A stretch of 64,000 nucleotides of DNA, taken from Egicoccus halophilus. Lineage in GTDB: Bacteria > Actinomycetota > Nitriliruptoria > Nitriliruptorales > Nitriliruptoraceae. Below the pieces are notes generated by a model. That model saw only the letters and a program-made list of their open reading frames with translations, searched no databases and was not told the DNA's origin. How positions within the stretch are numbered: position 1 is the first letter of the stretch; each line of letters starts with the position of its first letter. The stretch spans positions 3,669,001 through 3,733,000 of the forward strand of contig NZ_CP036250.1 of NCBI RefSeq assembly GCF_004300825.1. Reading direction: 5' to 3'. Both the position numbers and the translations under genes were made by a program. This document shows, in pieces, positions 7,082 through 16,104 of the stretch.

Positions 7082-10081
7082 GTGGCGGTGGCGCGCAGGA
7101 GAGCGACGCGGCCCGTCGAGCTGCCCGACGAGGCGACCCGTCGGCAACTCGCGTTCGAACTTCGCCGCACCGTGACCGGCGAGGTCCGTTTCGACCCCGG
7201 CACGCGGGCACTGTTCGCCACCGACGCGTCCAACTACCGCCACGTACCGCTCGGGGTGGTGTCGCCCAGGGACGCCGACGAGGTCGCGGCCGTGCTGGCG
7301 GTGTGCCGGGCGGCGGGGGTACCGGTGACCCCCCGCGGGGCGGGGACCTCGCTGGCCGGCCAGGCGACCAACACGGGCGTGCTGCTCGACCTCGCGCGCC
7401 ACCTCGACACGATCGAGGACGTCGACCCCGACACCGCGACGGCACGCGTCCAGACCGGCGTCGTGCTCGCGTCGCTGCAGCGGGCGGCCGCGCCGTACGG
7501 CCTGCGCTTCGGTCCCGACCCCTCCACCGCCGACCGCTGCACGCTGGGCGGCATGCTCGGCAACGACGCCTGCGGGCCGCACTCGCTGACGGCCGGACGC
7601 ACCGTCCACCAGGTCGAGTCGCTCGACGTCCTGCTCGCCGACGGCACGCGCGTCGAGCTCGGCCGGGTCCCGCTCGACGCCGCGAGGGCGCTCGCCGCCG
7701 GGGACGGACCGATGGCGGGCCGTCTCGCCGGGCTGCTCGACCTGCGCGGCGAGGTCGGCGCCCTGGTCCGCGAACGGTTCCCGGCCGTCCCCCGGCGGGT
7801 GTCGGGCTACGGCCTCGACCAGCTGCTGCACGAGGACCACCTCGACCTCGCCAAGGCACTGGTGGGCACCGAGGGGACCTGCGCGGTCGTGCTCGGCGCC
7901 AGCGTGCGGCTGGTCCCGCGTCCGGGGGCCACCGTGCAGGTCCTGCTCGGCTACCGCGACCTGGTCGAGGCGGCCCGGCACGTCCCGGCGCTGCTGCCCC
8001 ACCGTCCCGCCGCGCTCGAGGGGATCGACGCGATGCTGGTGGCCGGCTCCGCCCGTCCCGGCCGGCCGCGCCCACGCGGGCTGGACCTGCTGCCCGACGG
8101 CGACGGCTGGCTGGTGGCCGAGTTCGCCGGCGACACCGTCGCCGAGGCCACCGCCGCCGCCGAGCGGCTGGTCCGGGCGCGCGGTGAGGTGGGCGCGCCC
8201 ACCCACCGCCTGGTCGTCGACCCGGCCGACCAGCGCGCGGTGTGGCGGGTACGGGCCGAGGGGCTCGGCGCCATCTCGGTCGCGCCCGGAGAGGCGATGA
8301 AGCTCTCCGGTTGGGAGGACGCCGGGATCGCTCCGGCCCGGCTGTCCGCCTACCTCGCCGACCTCGCCGACCTGCTGGCCGACCACGGCCTGACCGCTGG
8401 CGTCTACGGCCACTTCGGCGACGGCTGCGTGCACACCAAGATCGACTTCGACCACGCCACCGACGCCGGGGTGGCGACCTTCCGCCGGTTCGTCGAGCAG
8501 GCCGCCGACCTGGTCGTCGCCCACGGTGGGTCGCCGTCGGGCGAACACGGCGACGGCCAGGCCCGCGCCGAGCTGTACGGCCGCGTGTTCGGCCGCGAGC
8601 TCGTCGACGCCTTCCGACGGTTCAAGGCGCTGTGGGACCCGCAGGGACTGCTCAACCCCGGCCGGCTGGTGGATCCGCTTCCGCTCGACGCCGACCTGCG
8701 GTTGCGGCCACGCGCGGCGATGACCACCCCGGCCGGCTGGTTCGCCCTCGCCGAGGACGACGGTGACCTCGCCGGCGCCGCCGCCCGCTGCGTCGGCATG
8801 GGTGTGTGCGTCCGCGACCAGGGCACCGGCACGATGTGCCCGTCGTGGATGGTGACCCACGAGGAGGCGCACGCGACCCGTGGGCGCGCCCACCTGCTGT
8901 TCGAGGTGCTGCGGCCCGACACCGACCTCGACGGCCTGGGCGACGCGCGCCTGCACGAGGCGCTCGACCTGTGCCTGTCGTGCAAGGCGTGCAAGGCCGA
9001 GTGTCCCACCGGCGTCGACGTCGCCACGTTGAAGGCCGAGGTGCTCGCGCGCACCTACGCCGAGAGGCGCCGGCCGGCCGAACACCTGGCGCTGGGACGC
9101 GTGCGGTGGTGGCTGCGCGCCGGGTCGCACACGCCGCGGCTGGCCAACGCCCTGGCCGGCTCCGCGCCGTCGCGCTGGCTGCGACCGCGGGTCGGGGTGA
9201 GCGCCCGGCGGCCGGTGCCGACGCTCGCCGACGAGCCGTTCTCGACCTGGTGGCGCCGGCGGGGCGGCTCCGAGGTGTCCGGCGAGCCGGTGCTGCTGTT
9301 CGTCGACACCTTCACCGAGACGCTCACCCCCGAGGTCGGCCGCGCCGCCGTCGAGGTGCTCGAGGCGGCCGGTCGCCGCGTCGTGGTGGCGCCCCGTCCG
9401 GTGTGCTGCGGAAGACCGTTGTACGACCACGGGATGCTCGACGAGGCGGTCGCGACCCTACGTCGCCTGGTGGCCGTGCTCGGCCCGGCCGCGGTCGGTG
9501 GCGTCCCGGTGGTCGGACTCGAGCCGTCGTGCGTGGCGGCCCTGCGCGACGAGCTGCCCAGCCTGCTCGCCGACGACCCGGCCGCCGCCGCGATCGCCGG
9601 GGCGACGCGCACGTTGGCGGAGTTCCTCGACGGGATCGGCTGGGCGCCACCCGTCCCGCTCGAGGACGTCGAGGTGCTGCTGCACCCGCACTGCCAGGGG
9701 CGGGCGGTGATGGGCACGGACGCCGACGCGCGGCTGCTCGACCGGCTCGGGGCGTCGTGGCGCGACCTCGACGCCGGCTGCTGCGGCCTGGCCGGCTCGT
9801 TCGGCTACCGCGACGGCGAGCCCTTCGAGGTGTCGGTCGCCGCCGCGGAACGCCAGCTGTTGCCCGCCCTGCGCGACGCGGCGCCGCGCACGATCGTGCT
9901 GGCCGACGGGTTCTCCTGCCGCACCCAGATCGCCCACCTCGCCGGCGGCGAGGTCCCGCGGTCCCTGCACCTGGCCGAGGTCCTGGCCCTGCTGGTCCAC
10001 CGCGGACGGGGCTCCCCCGACGCAGAGACGGCCCGGACATCGTCGGACCTCGTGGAGGCGCGCAAGGACGCGCCGTCGTGA
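7082..10081 (+). CDS. FAD-binding and 4Fe-4S oxidase (GlcD-GlcF type fusion)
   Basis: Fusion of 999 residues: an FAD-linked oxidase N-terminal half and an iron-sulphur C-terminal half, as in D-2-hydroxyacid dehydrogenases related to YdiJ. The PCMH FAD fold is at about 50-230 (PVTPRGAGTSLAGQ). The oxidase C-terminal domain is at about 240-530 (GHFGDGCVHTKIDFD, GEHGDGQAR). Ferredoxin-like Cys clusters lie at about 569-583 and 630-640 (CLSCKACKAECP). Two CCG domains lie at about 774 and 899 (VCCGRPLYDHG, GCCGLAGSFGY). It probably oxidises D-lactate or a similar D-2-hydroxyacid and passes electrons to the respiratory chain. GTG 7082 has a GGGAGG site. Confidence 0.9.
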   Translation: MAVARRRATRPVELPDEATRRQLAFELRRTVTGEVRFDPGTRALFATDASNYRHVPLGVVSPRDADEVAAVLAVCRAAGVPVTPRGAGTSLAGQATNTGVLLDLARHLDTIEDVDPDTATARVQTGVVLASLQRAAAPYGLRFGPDPSTADRCTLGGMLGNDACGPHSLTAGRTVHQVESLDVLLADGTRVELGRVPLDAARALAAGDGPMAGRLAGLLDLRGEVGALVRERFPAVPRRVSGYGLDQLLHEDHLDLAKALVGTEGTCAVVLGASVRLVPRPGATVQVLLGYRDLVEAARHVPALLPHRPAALEGIDAMLVAGSARPGRPRPRGLDLLPDGDGWLVAEFAGDTVAEATAAAERLVRARGEVGAPTHRLVVDPADQRAVWRVRAEGLGAISVAPGEAMKLSGWEDAGIAPARLSAYLADLADLLADHGLTAGVYGHFGDGCVHTKIDFDHATDAGVATFRRFVEQAADLVVAHGGSPSGEHGDGQARAELYGRVFGRELVDAFRRFKALWDPQGLLNPGRLVDPLPLDADLRLRPRAAMTTPAGWFALAEDDGDLAGAAARCVGMGVCVRDQGTGTMCPSWMVTHEEAHATRGRAHLLFEVLRPDTDLDGLGDARLHEALDLCLSCKACKAECPTGVDVATLKAEVLARTYAERRRPAEHLALGRVRWWLRAGSHTPRLANALAGSAPSRWLRPRVGVSARRPVPTLADEPFSTWWRRRGGSEVSGEPVLLFVDTFTETLTPEVGRAAVEVLEAAGRRVVVAPRPVCCGRPLYDHGMLDEAVATLRRLVAVLGPAAVGGVPVVGLEPSCVAALRDELPSLLADDPAAAAIAGATRTLAEFLDGIGWAPPVPLEDVEVLLHPHCQGRAVMGTDADARLLDRLGASWRDLDAGCCGLAGSFGYRDGEPFEVSVAAAERQLLPALRDAAPRTIVLADGFSCRTQIAHLAGGEVPRSLHLAEVLALLVHRGRGSPDAETARTSSDLVEARKDAPS

Positions 10082-10116
10082 GCGACAGCGCAGCCTGCTC
10101 TAGGCTTCCCGCCTGC

Positions 10117-10203
10117 GCGGGCGTGGCGAAACCGGTGAGACGCAAAGGGCTTAAACCCCTTGGGGCCGCGAGGCCCATGTGGGTTCGAATCCCACCGCCC
10201 GCA
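10117..10203 (+). tRNA. tRNA-Leu (anticodon UAA)
   Basis: An 87-base cloverleaf. The acceptor arms GCGGGCG and CGCCCGC pair perfectly, with discriminator A. The anticodon stem AAGGG/CCCTT closes a CTTAAAC loop, giving anticodon UAA. A long class II variable arm (GGGGCCGCGAGGCCC) and T arm GTGGG-TTCGAAT-CCCAC complete it. CCA is not encoded. It reads the UUA codon, expected to be very rare in this GC-rich genome, so it is the counterpart of Streptomyces bldA. Confidence 0.95.
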
Positions 10204-10252
10204 CGGTGTCCGGCCACGTCGGTAGGGTCGGTCGTCGACGGGAGGACGATCC

Positions 10253-11014
10253 ATGCGACGCTCGATGGCGACGTTCGCGGCCGTGGCGCTGATGGCCACC
10301 GCGTGCGGGACGAACGGTGACGACGACGGCAGCACGCAGGCACGCGTGGCCGAGCTCGAGGCCGAACTCGAGGAGACCCGCCAGGACGCCGACGCGCTGC
10401 TCGAGGAGAACCAGCAGCTGCGCGACGAGATCCGTGAGCAGCCGGACGCCGACCCGGGCGATGGCGGCGACGACGCCGCGGACGACGCGGACGACGCGGA
10501 CGACGCGGACGACGCGGACGACGCGGGTGACACCGAGGACGACGGCACCGACGGCACCGACGGCGACGGCCCCGACGCCGGCTCGGTGGACGGGAGCCCG
10601 CTGCCCCAGCACAGCGCCGAGGGGCTGACCGACCAGCTGCGTACCTACGTCGACCAGCCGGACCAGCCCGAGGAGTGGGAGTCCGGCGCGACGCCGTGGG
10701 AGGCCGCCGAGCTGCCCGCCGACCTCGAGAACTTCTACGACTCGCCCGGTGACCTGGCCTTCGACCTGGCCCGGGCGCTCGACGCCGAGGCGCTCGGCGA
10801 GGACACCTGGGAGACGACCACCCGCGTGCACCTCGACGAGGACGACGACGGGCTCGGCTACGTCGCCGTGCTCTCGTGGGGCTTCCTCGACGACGCGGTC
10901 GCTGGCCGGGACCTGCGGGTCACGATCACGCTCGAGCACGACGGCTGGGTGCCCGGCGGCGCCGAGGAGCGCTTCCACTGCCGCCGAGGCGTCAGCGACG
11001 GACGGTGCGTCTGA
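10253..11014 (+). CDS. Acidic coiled-coil lipoprotein of unknown function
   Basis: Protein of 253 residues with a lipoprotein signal (AVALMATACG). A short coiled coil at about 27-62 (VAELEAELEETRQDADALLE) is followed by an Asp/Ala repeat at about 72-100, encoded by tandem GACGACGCG units. A C-terminal domain of about 130 residues (LENFYDSPGDLAFDLARALD, GYVAVLSWGFLDDAVAGRDL) carries two Cys near the end (FHCRRGVSDGRCV). GGGAGGACG precedes the ATG. It probably sits on the outer face of the membrane. I do not recognise the C-terminal domain. The coding evidence (signal, ribosome site, ordered domains) is good. Confidence 0.72.
   Translation: MRRSMATFAAVALMATACGTNGDDDGSTQARVAELEAELEETRQDADALLEENQQLRDEIREQPDADPGDGGDDAADDADDADDADDADDAGDTEDDGTDGTDGDGPDAGSVDGSPLPQHSAEGLTDQLRTYVDQPDQPEEWESGATPWEAAELPADLENFYDSPGDLAFDLARALDAEALGEDTWETTTRVHLDEDDDGLGYVAVLSWGFLDDAVAGRDLRVTITLEHDGWVPGGAEERFHCRRGVSDGRCV
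10468..10524. repeat. GACGACGCG tandem repeat in the acidic lipoprotein
   Basis: About six near-identical 9-base units encoding the Asp-Asp-Ala stretch of the lipoprotein at 10253-11014. Confidence 0.85.
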
Positions 11015-11060
11015 GTGCCACACGACGGCGGCCCGGTCGGATGGCGGCCCGGCGTCGACG

Positions 11061-12500
11061 TCAGCGCTCGCCCTGGTCCGGCGTGCCGGCGTCGGTCGCC
11101 GCGTCGTCGGCGGTGAGCCGGACCAGCGGCCCGTTCGGGAACGTCGGCGGGTCGTCGACGCCGGCGGCGTGCCACGCCGCCGGCGGGATCCCGAGGTCGG
11201 CGAGATAGAGGTCACCGACGTAGGCGTGCGAGATCCTCGGCCGCAGCCCGAGCGTCGGGGCCCCGAGCGCGACGGTCACGTCGGCGGTGACGCACGAGCC
11301 CCGCAGCCCGACGTCGGCCGACAGCCCCGAGGGCAGCTCCAGCGCCACGACCGGGACGTCGTGTCGGCGCAACCACCTGGCCGCCGCCTCGGGCAGGTCC
11401 CGCAGCGGCGGCACGGTGCCGACCCCCAGCATCGCGTCGAGCACCACCTCACCGGGCGGCGCCGCGTCGTCGAGACCGGGACCGACCGCCTCGACCCGCA
11501 CCCCGGCCGCCGCGAGCAACGCCACCTGCCCGGGATACCTCGCCGCCCCGACGGTGCGGACGTCGACGCGGGCGCCGCCGGCGACCAGCAGACGCGCCGC
11601 GGCCAGCCCGGCGGCACCGTTGTCGCTGGGCCCGGCCAGCACGGTCACGCTCAGCTCCGCGACGTCGCCCCGGCGCATGCGCCGGATCGCGTGGGCCGCG
11701 GCGCGACCGGCCTGCTCGGCGCGCGCCAGCGGTCCGACGTCGTGCCCGGCCAGCCAGTCGCGCACCGCCCGCAGCTGTCCGGCGGTGACGTGGGCGAGTT
11801 CCTGCTGCGCCACCGCCGGCAGGTCTCCCGCCAGACGCGTGCGACGCTCCCACGAGGGGACCTGCTCCCAGGGTCGCACGGCGCGCTCGTCGCCGAGGTC
11901 GTCCGGGGCGAGCCCGCCGGACCAGTCGTCGACGGCCGTCTCGAGCAGCAGCGCCATCACCACGGCGGTCGCACCCCACAACACGTCGTCGTCGAGCTGC
12001 CAGGCCCACGTCGAGCCGCCGAGGCTCAGCGGGGCGTGCCGCCACCGCGTGCGGTCGAGCAGCTGGGTCAGCGGGACCTCGAGGACCTCGTCGACCTCCC
12101 AGGGGTTCTCGGTCAGCGGATGCGGCTGCCGCCAACGGCCCAGCACCGGCACGACCCAGAACCGTGACGGGGGGATGTAGAACTTGGGTCCGATCCCGAC
12201 CACCTCGACGCTGGAGGTCCGCAGCCCGATCTCCTCCCGGGCCTCGCGCAGCGCCGCCTCCTCGACGGTCTCCCCCGGATCGAGCCGGCCACCAGGGAAC
12301 GAGACCTGACCGGGATGCGAGCGAAGGTCGCGACGACGGCGGGTCAGCACCACCCGCGGTCCCTCCGCGGTGTCCTCGAGCAGGACCAGCACCGCGCCGA
12401 CCCGCGCCTGCGGCGGCGGGGTCCGGGCGTCCTCGGGCACCTCGGCGAGTGCCCGTCCCAGTCGCGGCCAGAACACCGCCGGGTCCAGCCGCTCGTCCAC
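11061..12500 (-). CDS. NUDIX CoA-pyrophosphatase-like domain fused to a YjeF_N (NAD(P)HX epimerase-like) domain
   Basis: Two domains in 479 residues. The N-terminal NUDIX hydrolase carries the CoA pyrophosphatase signature (LRSHPGQVSFPGG, about 59-71) running into the Nudix box ending REAREEIGL at about 92. From about 225 a YjeF_N-like Rossmann domain follows: VTAGQLRAVRDWLAGHDV, EQAGRAAAHAI, then AGPSDNGAAGL near 285 where active epimerases have AGxGNNGGDG, and LDAMLGVGT near 357. The epimerase motif is degraded, so that half may bind nucleotide without catalysis. There is no dehydratase domain. GTG 12500 has GGGAGG four bases upstream; GTG 12512 is the alternative. Confidence 0.82.
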   Translation of the reverse strand: MDERLDPAVFWPRLGRALAEVPEDARTPPPQARVGAVLVLLEDTAEGPRVVLTRRRRDLRSHPGQVSFPGGRLDPGETVEEAALREAREEIGLRTSSVEVVGIGPKFYIPPSRFWVVPVLGRWRQPHPLTENPWEVDEVLEVPLTQLLDRTRWRHAPLSLGGSTWAWQLDDDVLWGATAVVMALLLETAVDDWSGGLAPDDLGDERAVRPWEQVPSWERRTRLAGDLPAVAQQELAHVTAGQLRAVRDWLAGHDVGPLARAEQAGRAAAHAIRRMRRGDVAELSVTVLAGPSDNGAAGLAAARLLVAGGARVDVRTVGAARYPGQVALLAAAGVRVEAVGPGLDDAAPPGEVVLDAMLGVGTVPPLRDLPEAAARWLRRHDVPVVALELPSGLSADVGLRGSCVTADVTVALGAPTLGLRPRISHAYVGDLYLADLGIPPAAWHAAGVDDPPTFPNGPLVRLTADDAATDAGTPDQGER

Positions 12501-12672
12501 GACACCTCCCACGTCGTCGCTCGCCGACGTCCGACGCTAGGCGAGGACGACATCGCGCGGCGACGTGCCCGACACGTCGCTGGAACACCGCCCTGCGAGT
12601 CTCCCGCCGCCCCATCACCCATCGCGGCGTCGACCGTGACAGGATGCGCCGAAACCCGAGACGTCAGGGAGC

Positions 12673-13137
12673 ATGGTGGACCTGCTCGACGAGGCGACGC
12701 TGCGGTCCTGGTTGGACGTGGCGGTCGAGGAAGCGCGGACCGGCCGCGACGAGGGTGGCATCCCCATCGGTGCCGCGTTGATCGGTGCGGACGGGCAGGT
12801 CCTCGGGCGGGGCCACAACCGGCGGGTGCAGGACGACGACCCGTCGGTGCACGGCGAGACCGACGCGTTCCGCCGGGCCGGCCGTCAGCGCAGCTACCGC
12901 GGCACCACGATGGTCACGACGCTCTCGCCGTGTTGGTACTGCTCGGGCCTCGTGCGCCAGTTCGGCATCTCCCGGCTCGTGATCGGTGAGACCCGCACCT
13001 TCAGCGGCGGCCACGACTGGCTCGCCGACCACGGCGTCGAGGTGCACGTGCTCGACGACCAGCGCTGCATCGACCTGCTGCAACAGTTCATCGCCGCCCA
13101 CCCGGCGGTCTGGAACGAGGACATCGGTGATGAGTGA
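12673..13137 (+). CDS. Cytosine/nucleoside deaminase
   Basis: Zinc-dependent deaminase of 154 residues. Residues 58-60 (HGE) and the SPCWYCSG pair near 95-100 form the HxE...PCxxC zinc and catalytic site of the cytidine deaminase superfamily; GGIPIGAALI matches the strand-helix start. The closest known type is the short Fcy1-like cytosine deaminase, and the next gene is a CodB-type permease overlapping by eight bases, so cytosine is the best substrate guess. AGGGAG lies close to the ATG; GTG 12676 is a possible alternative start. Creatinine or guanine deamination cannot be excluded by eye. Confidence 0.85.
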   Translation: MVDLLDEATLRSWLDVAVEEARTGRDEGGIPIGAALIGADGQVLGRGHNRRVQDDDPSVHGETDAFRRAGRQRSYRGTTMVTTLSPCWYCSGLVRQFGISRLVIGETRTFSGGHDWLADHGVEVHVLDDQRCIDLLQQFIAAHPAVWNEDIGDE

Positions 13138-14437
13138 CCTGGCCAGCACCCGCGCGTCGCAGCCCAGCGACGTCGACCCGGACTACCCGCTGCAGATCGT
13201 GCCCGCCCACGCCCGCAAGGGGGTGCTGTCGCTGGGCGTGGTGCTGCTCGGGTTCACCTTCTTCACCCCGACGATGCTGGCCGGGGCGAGCATCGCGCCG
13301 GCGTTCTCGTTCGGGCAGTTCCTCACCATCGCGCTGCTCGGTTCGATCGTGCTCGGCGTGTACGTCTCGGCGCTGGGTGCCGTGGGTGCACGCTCGGGCC
13401 TGACGACGGTGGTGATGGCCCGCTACGCCTTCGGCGAGAAGGGCGCCAAGCTGGTCTCCCTACTGCTCGGCGGCACCCAGATCGGCTGGTACGGCGTGAC
13501 CGTCGCCACCCTCGCGCTGTTGACGCAGCAGGTCACCGGCCTCGACGGGCCGCTGTGGCGGTGGATCCTCATCCTCGGCGGCGGCGCCGTGATGGGGCTG
13601 ACCGCCTACTTCGGCTACCGGGGCATGGAGCTGCTCTCGGCAGTGTCGGTCCCGCTGCTGCTCGTGCTCGCCGGCTGGGTGACGTGGCGGTCGCTGACCG
13701 AGATCGGCGGCCTGGGCGGGCTGGGCGAGGTGACCGGCACGGGTGAGCTGACCGTGGCCGCGGCCGTCACGGCCATCGTCGGCACGTTCGCCTCCGGCGG
13801 GACCCAGGCACCCAACTGGACCCGCTTCGCCCGCACACCGACGCAGGGGTTCTCCTCCGCCGCGATCGCGTTCATCGTCGGCGAACTGTTGATGATCTTC
13901 TTCGGCGGCATCGGTGCGCTGGCGTTCGGGATCGGCGACTTCGTCGAGGTCCTGTTCGCGCTCAACCTGATCGGCTGGGGTCTGGTGTTCCTGGTCGCCA
14001 ACCTGTGGACCACCAACGACAACACCGCCTACAACTTCGGCGTCGCCGGGGCCGAGTTGTTCAACGCCAACACCAAGAAGCCGTTCGTCATCGGTGGTGT
14101 GGTGATCGGCACGCTGCTGGCCCTGCCGATCTACGACAACCTGATCGGTTACCTGTCCTGGCTCGGGATCCTGATCCCGGCCATCGGTGGGGTGCTCATC
14201 GGTGACCACGTCGCGAACTGGCGCCGCGGGATGCCCGAGCCGCTGGCCTACCGCTTCCCCGCCGTGCGGTGGGAGAACGTCGCGGTCTACGCCGTGGCGA
14301 CGCTCGCCGCCTGGATCTCCAGCCGTCAGGGGATCCTGATCCCGCCGGTGGTCGCGATCGTGCTCGCGGTCGTCGGTGCGTACGCCGTCGGTCGGCGGCT
14401 CACCCCCGACCTCGGTCAGCCGGTCGCGGCCGCCTGA
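13130..14437 (+). CDS. codB: NCS1 cytosine permease (CodB-like)
   Basis: Membrane transporter of 435 residues in the NCS1 nucleobase family. About twelve hydrophobic segments follow a short N-terminal tail. Family marks include GVLSLGVVLLGFTFFTPTML, GGTQIGWYGVTVATLAL and LWTTNDNTAYNFGVAGAELF, the last typical of CodB. ATG 13130 overlaps the end of the deaminase gene by eight bases, so uptake and deamination are made together: cytosine in, uracil and ammonia out. A long hairpin just after the stop probably ends the transcript. Confidence 0.92.
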   Translation: MSDLASTRASQPSDVDPDYPLQIVPAHARKGVLSLGVVLLGFTFFTPTMLAGASIAPAFSFGQFLTIALLGSIVLGVYVSALGAVGARSGLTTVVMARYAFGEKGAKLVSLLLGGTQIGWYGVTVATLALLTQQVTGLDGPLWRWILILGGGAVMGLTAYFGYRGMELLSAVSVPLLLVLAGWVTWRSLTEIGGLGGLGEVTGTGELTVAAAVTAIVGTFASGGTQAPNWTRFARTPTQGFSSAAIAFIVGELLMIFFGGIGALAFGIGDFVEVLFALNLIGWGLVFLVANLWTTNDNTAYNFGVAGAELFNANTKKPFVIGGVVIGTLLALPIYDNLIGYLSWLGILIPAIGGVLIGDHVANWRRGMPEPLAYRFPAVRWENVAVYAVATLAAWISSRQGILIPPVVAIVLAVVGAYAVGRRLTPDLGQPVAAA

Positions 14438-14442
14438 CGCTC

Positions 14443-14482
14443 CCGGTGCGACGGGGCCGGGGCACCGCCCCCGTCGCACCGG
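14443..14482 (+). terminator. Hairpin terminator after codB
   Basis: A perfect 14-bp stem, CCGGTGCGACGGGG at 14443-14456 pairing with CCCCGTCGCACCGG at 14469-14482, five bases after the codB stop. There is no U tract, as is common in GC-rich actinobacteria. Confidence 0.7.
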
Positions 14483-14542
14483 CCCCGTAGGGTCCGCAGC
14501 CGTGTCCGGGTCCGGGAGACCGCGTCGCGAACAGGAGCGCCC

Positions 14543-15148
14543 ATGGCCGCCGTCGAGCCGCTGCACCTGGTCGGCGAGGACCGGTGCGGGGAGGACCTGC
14601 GCGACCTCGACTTCACCGGTGCGGTGTTCGAGCGCTGCGAACTGCGCCACGCCGACCTGTCGGGCGTGCGTACCAGCGGCGCGGTGTTCACCGCCTGTGA
14701 CCTCGCCGGGGTCGACCTCAGCGCGTCCGTCCACGACGGCACGGCGTTCGTCAACTGCCGTCTCGAGGGCGCCCGGTTGTCCACGGCCCGGTTCGTCGGC
14801 TGCAAGCTGACCGGCAGCGAACTGACGGCGACGACCCTGCTCGGGTTCGAGATCGACGGTGGCGACTGGACCTACGTCAACCTCCGGGGCACCGACCTGC
14901 GACGGATGCGACTGGCGGGCCTGCGGCTGGCCCACGCCGACCTCGGCGGCGCCGACCTGCGTGGAGCGGACCTCACCGGCGCGGACCTGACCGGCGCGAA
15001 CGTGCACGGCACCCGCCTGCGCGACGCGGAGCTCACCGACGCCCGCCTCGACGGGGTCGCCCTGGCGGACGCGGAACTCGCCGGCGCGGTCCTCGACCTC
15101 GGTGGTGCCATCCGTCTGGCCGAGTCGCTCGGGGCCGTGGTGCGCTGA
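14543..15148 (+). CDS. Pentapeptide-repeat protein
   Basis: Protein of 201 residues built almost wholly of A(D/N)LxG-type pentapeptides, with the regular core at about 100-190 (ADLGGADLRGADLTGADLTG). Such repeats fold into a right-handed quadrilateral beta-helix. Some members (Qnr, MfpA) mimic DNA and protect gyrase; others have unknown roles. The N-terminal third is less regular and Cys-rich (about five Cys before residue 85). No signal or membrane segment is visible. It stands between codB and convergent ppx, so context does not fix a role. Confidence 0.85.
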   Translation: MAAVEPLHLVGEDRCGEDLRDLDFTGAVFERCELRHADLSGVRTSGAVFTACDLAGVDLSASVHDGTAFVNCRLEGARLSTARFVGCKLTGSELTATTLLGFEIDGGDWTYVNLRGTDLRRMRLAGLRLAHADLGGADLRGADLTGADLTGANVHGTRLRDAELTDARLDGVALADAELAGAVLDLGGAIRLAESLGAVVR

Positions 15149-15177
15149 AGCGTCCCTGCACTCCGTCGCGTGGCGGT

Positions 15178-16104
15178 TCAGGCCAACGACGCGGCCAGGC
15201 CGTCGAGGATGTCGGCCTCGCTGACGACCACGTCGGCGAACCCGTAGCGCTGCGCGACGCGCGAGAGCACCAGCGCCCCGCCGTGCAGGACGTCCTCGCG
15301 TCCCGGTTGCACCGGGCCGAGCGCGGCACGCTGCGCCGAGGTCATCCGGGCCAGGCGGTCGGTGAGCTCGAGCAACGCCGGCGTCGGGATCCGGGTGGCG
15401 TGGATGCGTTCCTCGAGGTACTCGGGCAGGTCGAGGTGCAGCGCGGCGAGCGTGGTGGCGGTCCCGGCGACGGCGACCAGCGTCCGTGCCCCGCCCAGGT
15501 CGGCGTGCTGCACGGACAGGCCGGCGTCGGCCTCCGCGAGCCGTTCGTCGACCGTTGCGCGCGCGGCCCGCCACTCGACGAGGGTGGGCGGGTCGGACAC
15601 CAGATGGTGCTCGGCCAACCGGACGCAGCCCAGCTGCAGCGACACGCTGCCGACGACCGTCCCGGCGACGTCGCCGACGACCAGTTCGGTCGACCCGCCA
15701 CCGACGTCGACCACCGCCGCCGGCGTCGGAACGTCGAGGGCCCCGAGCACGCCGGCGTAGGTCAGCGCCGCCTCCTGCTCACCGGTCAGCACCTCGGCGT
15801 CGACGCCCGTGAGCTCCCGCACGCCGTCGAAGAACCGGTCGCGGTCGCCGGCGTCGCGCACGGCGGAGGTCGCGGCGATCCGGACCCGGTCGGTCACGCC
15901 CGCCGCGACCCACTGCTCGCGGTAGCCCGCGATGGTCGTCAACGTGCGGTGCAGCGCGTCGTCGTCGAGCACCCCGGTGCGGTCCACGCCGGTCCCCAGT
16001 CGAGTGATCGTCAGCTCGCGGGCCAGCCGGCGGCCGTCCGCATCGCTCACCAGCAGACGGACCGAGTTGGTCCCGACGTCGACGGCGGCGCGGGGGGTGC
16101 TCAT
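15178..16104 (-). CDS. ppx: Exopolyphosphatase / pppGpp phosphohydrolase (Ppx/GppA, short actinobacterial form)
   Basis: ASKHA-fold phosphatase of 308 residues. The phosphate-1 motif AAVDVGTNSVRLLV is at about 6-19; the second motif is AAVVDVGGGSTELVVGDVAG. The length matches the two-domain short Ppx of actinobacteria rather than the long E. coli enzyme. It removes terminal phosphate from polyphosphate and/or pppGpp. ATG 16104 overlaps the DUF501 stop (ATGA), so translation is coupled. It ends a conserved eno-ftsB-DUF501-ppx order. Confidence 0.92.
   Translation of the reverse strand: MSTPRAAVDVGTNSVRLLVSDADGRRLARELTITRLGTGVDRTGVLDDDALHRTLTTIAGYREQWVAAGVTDRVRIAATSAVRDAGDRDRFFDGVRELTGVDAEVLTGEQEAALTYAGVLGALDVPTPAAVVDVGGGSTELVVGDVAGTVVGSVSLQLGCVRLAEHHLVSDPPTLVEWRAARATVDERLAEADAGLSVQHADLGGARTLVAVAGTATTLAALHLDLPEYLEERIHATRIPTPALLELTDRLARMTSAQRAALGPVQPGREDVLHGGALVLSRVAQRYGFADVVVSEADILDGLAASLA

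Noticed and set aside
7001..9430. In-frame extension of the gamma-glutamyltransferase to 9430
   Set aside because: It lies antisense to the GlcD-GlcF fusion and starts beyond a good GTG with ribosome site.
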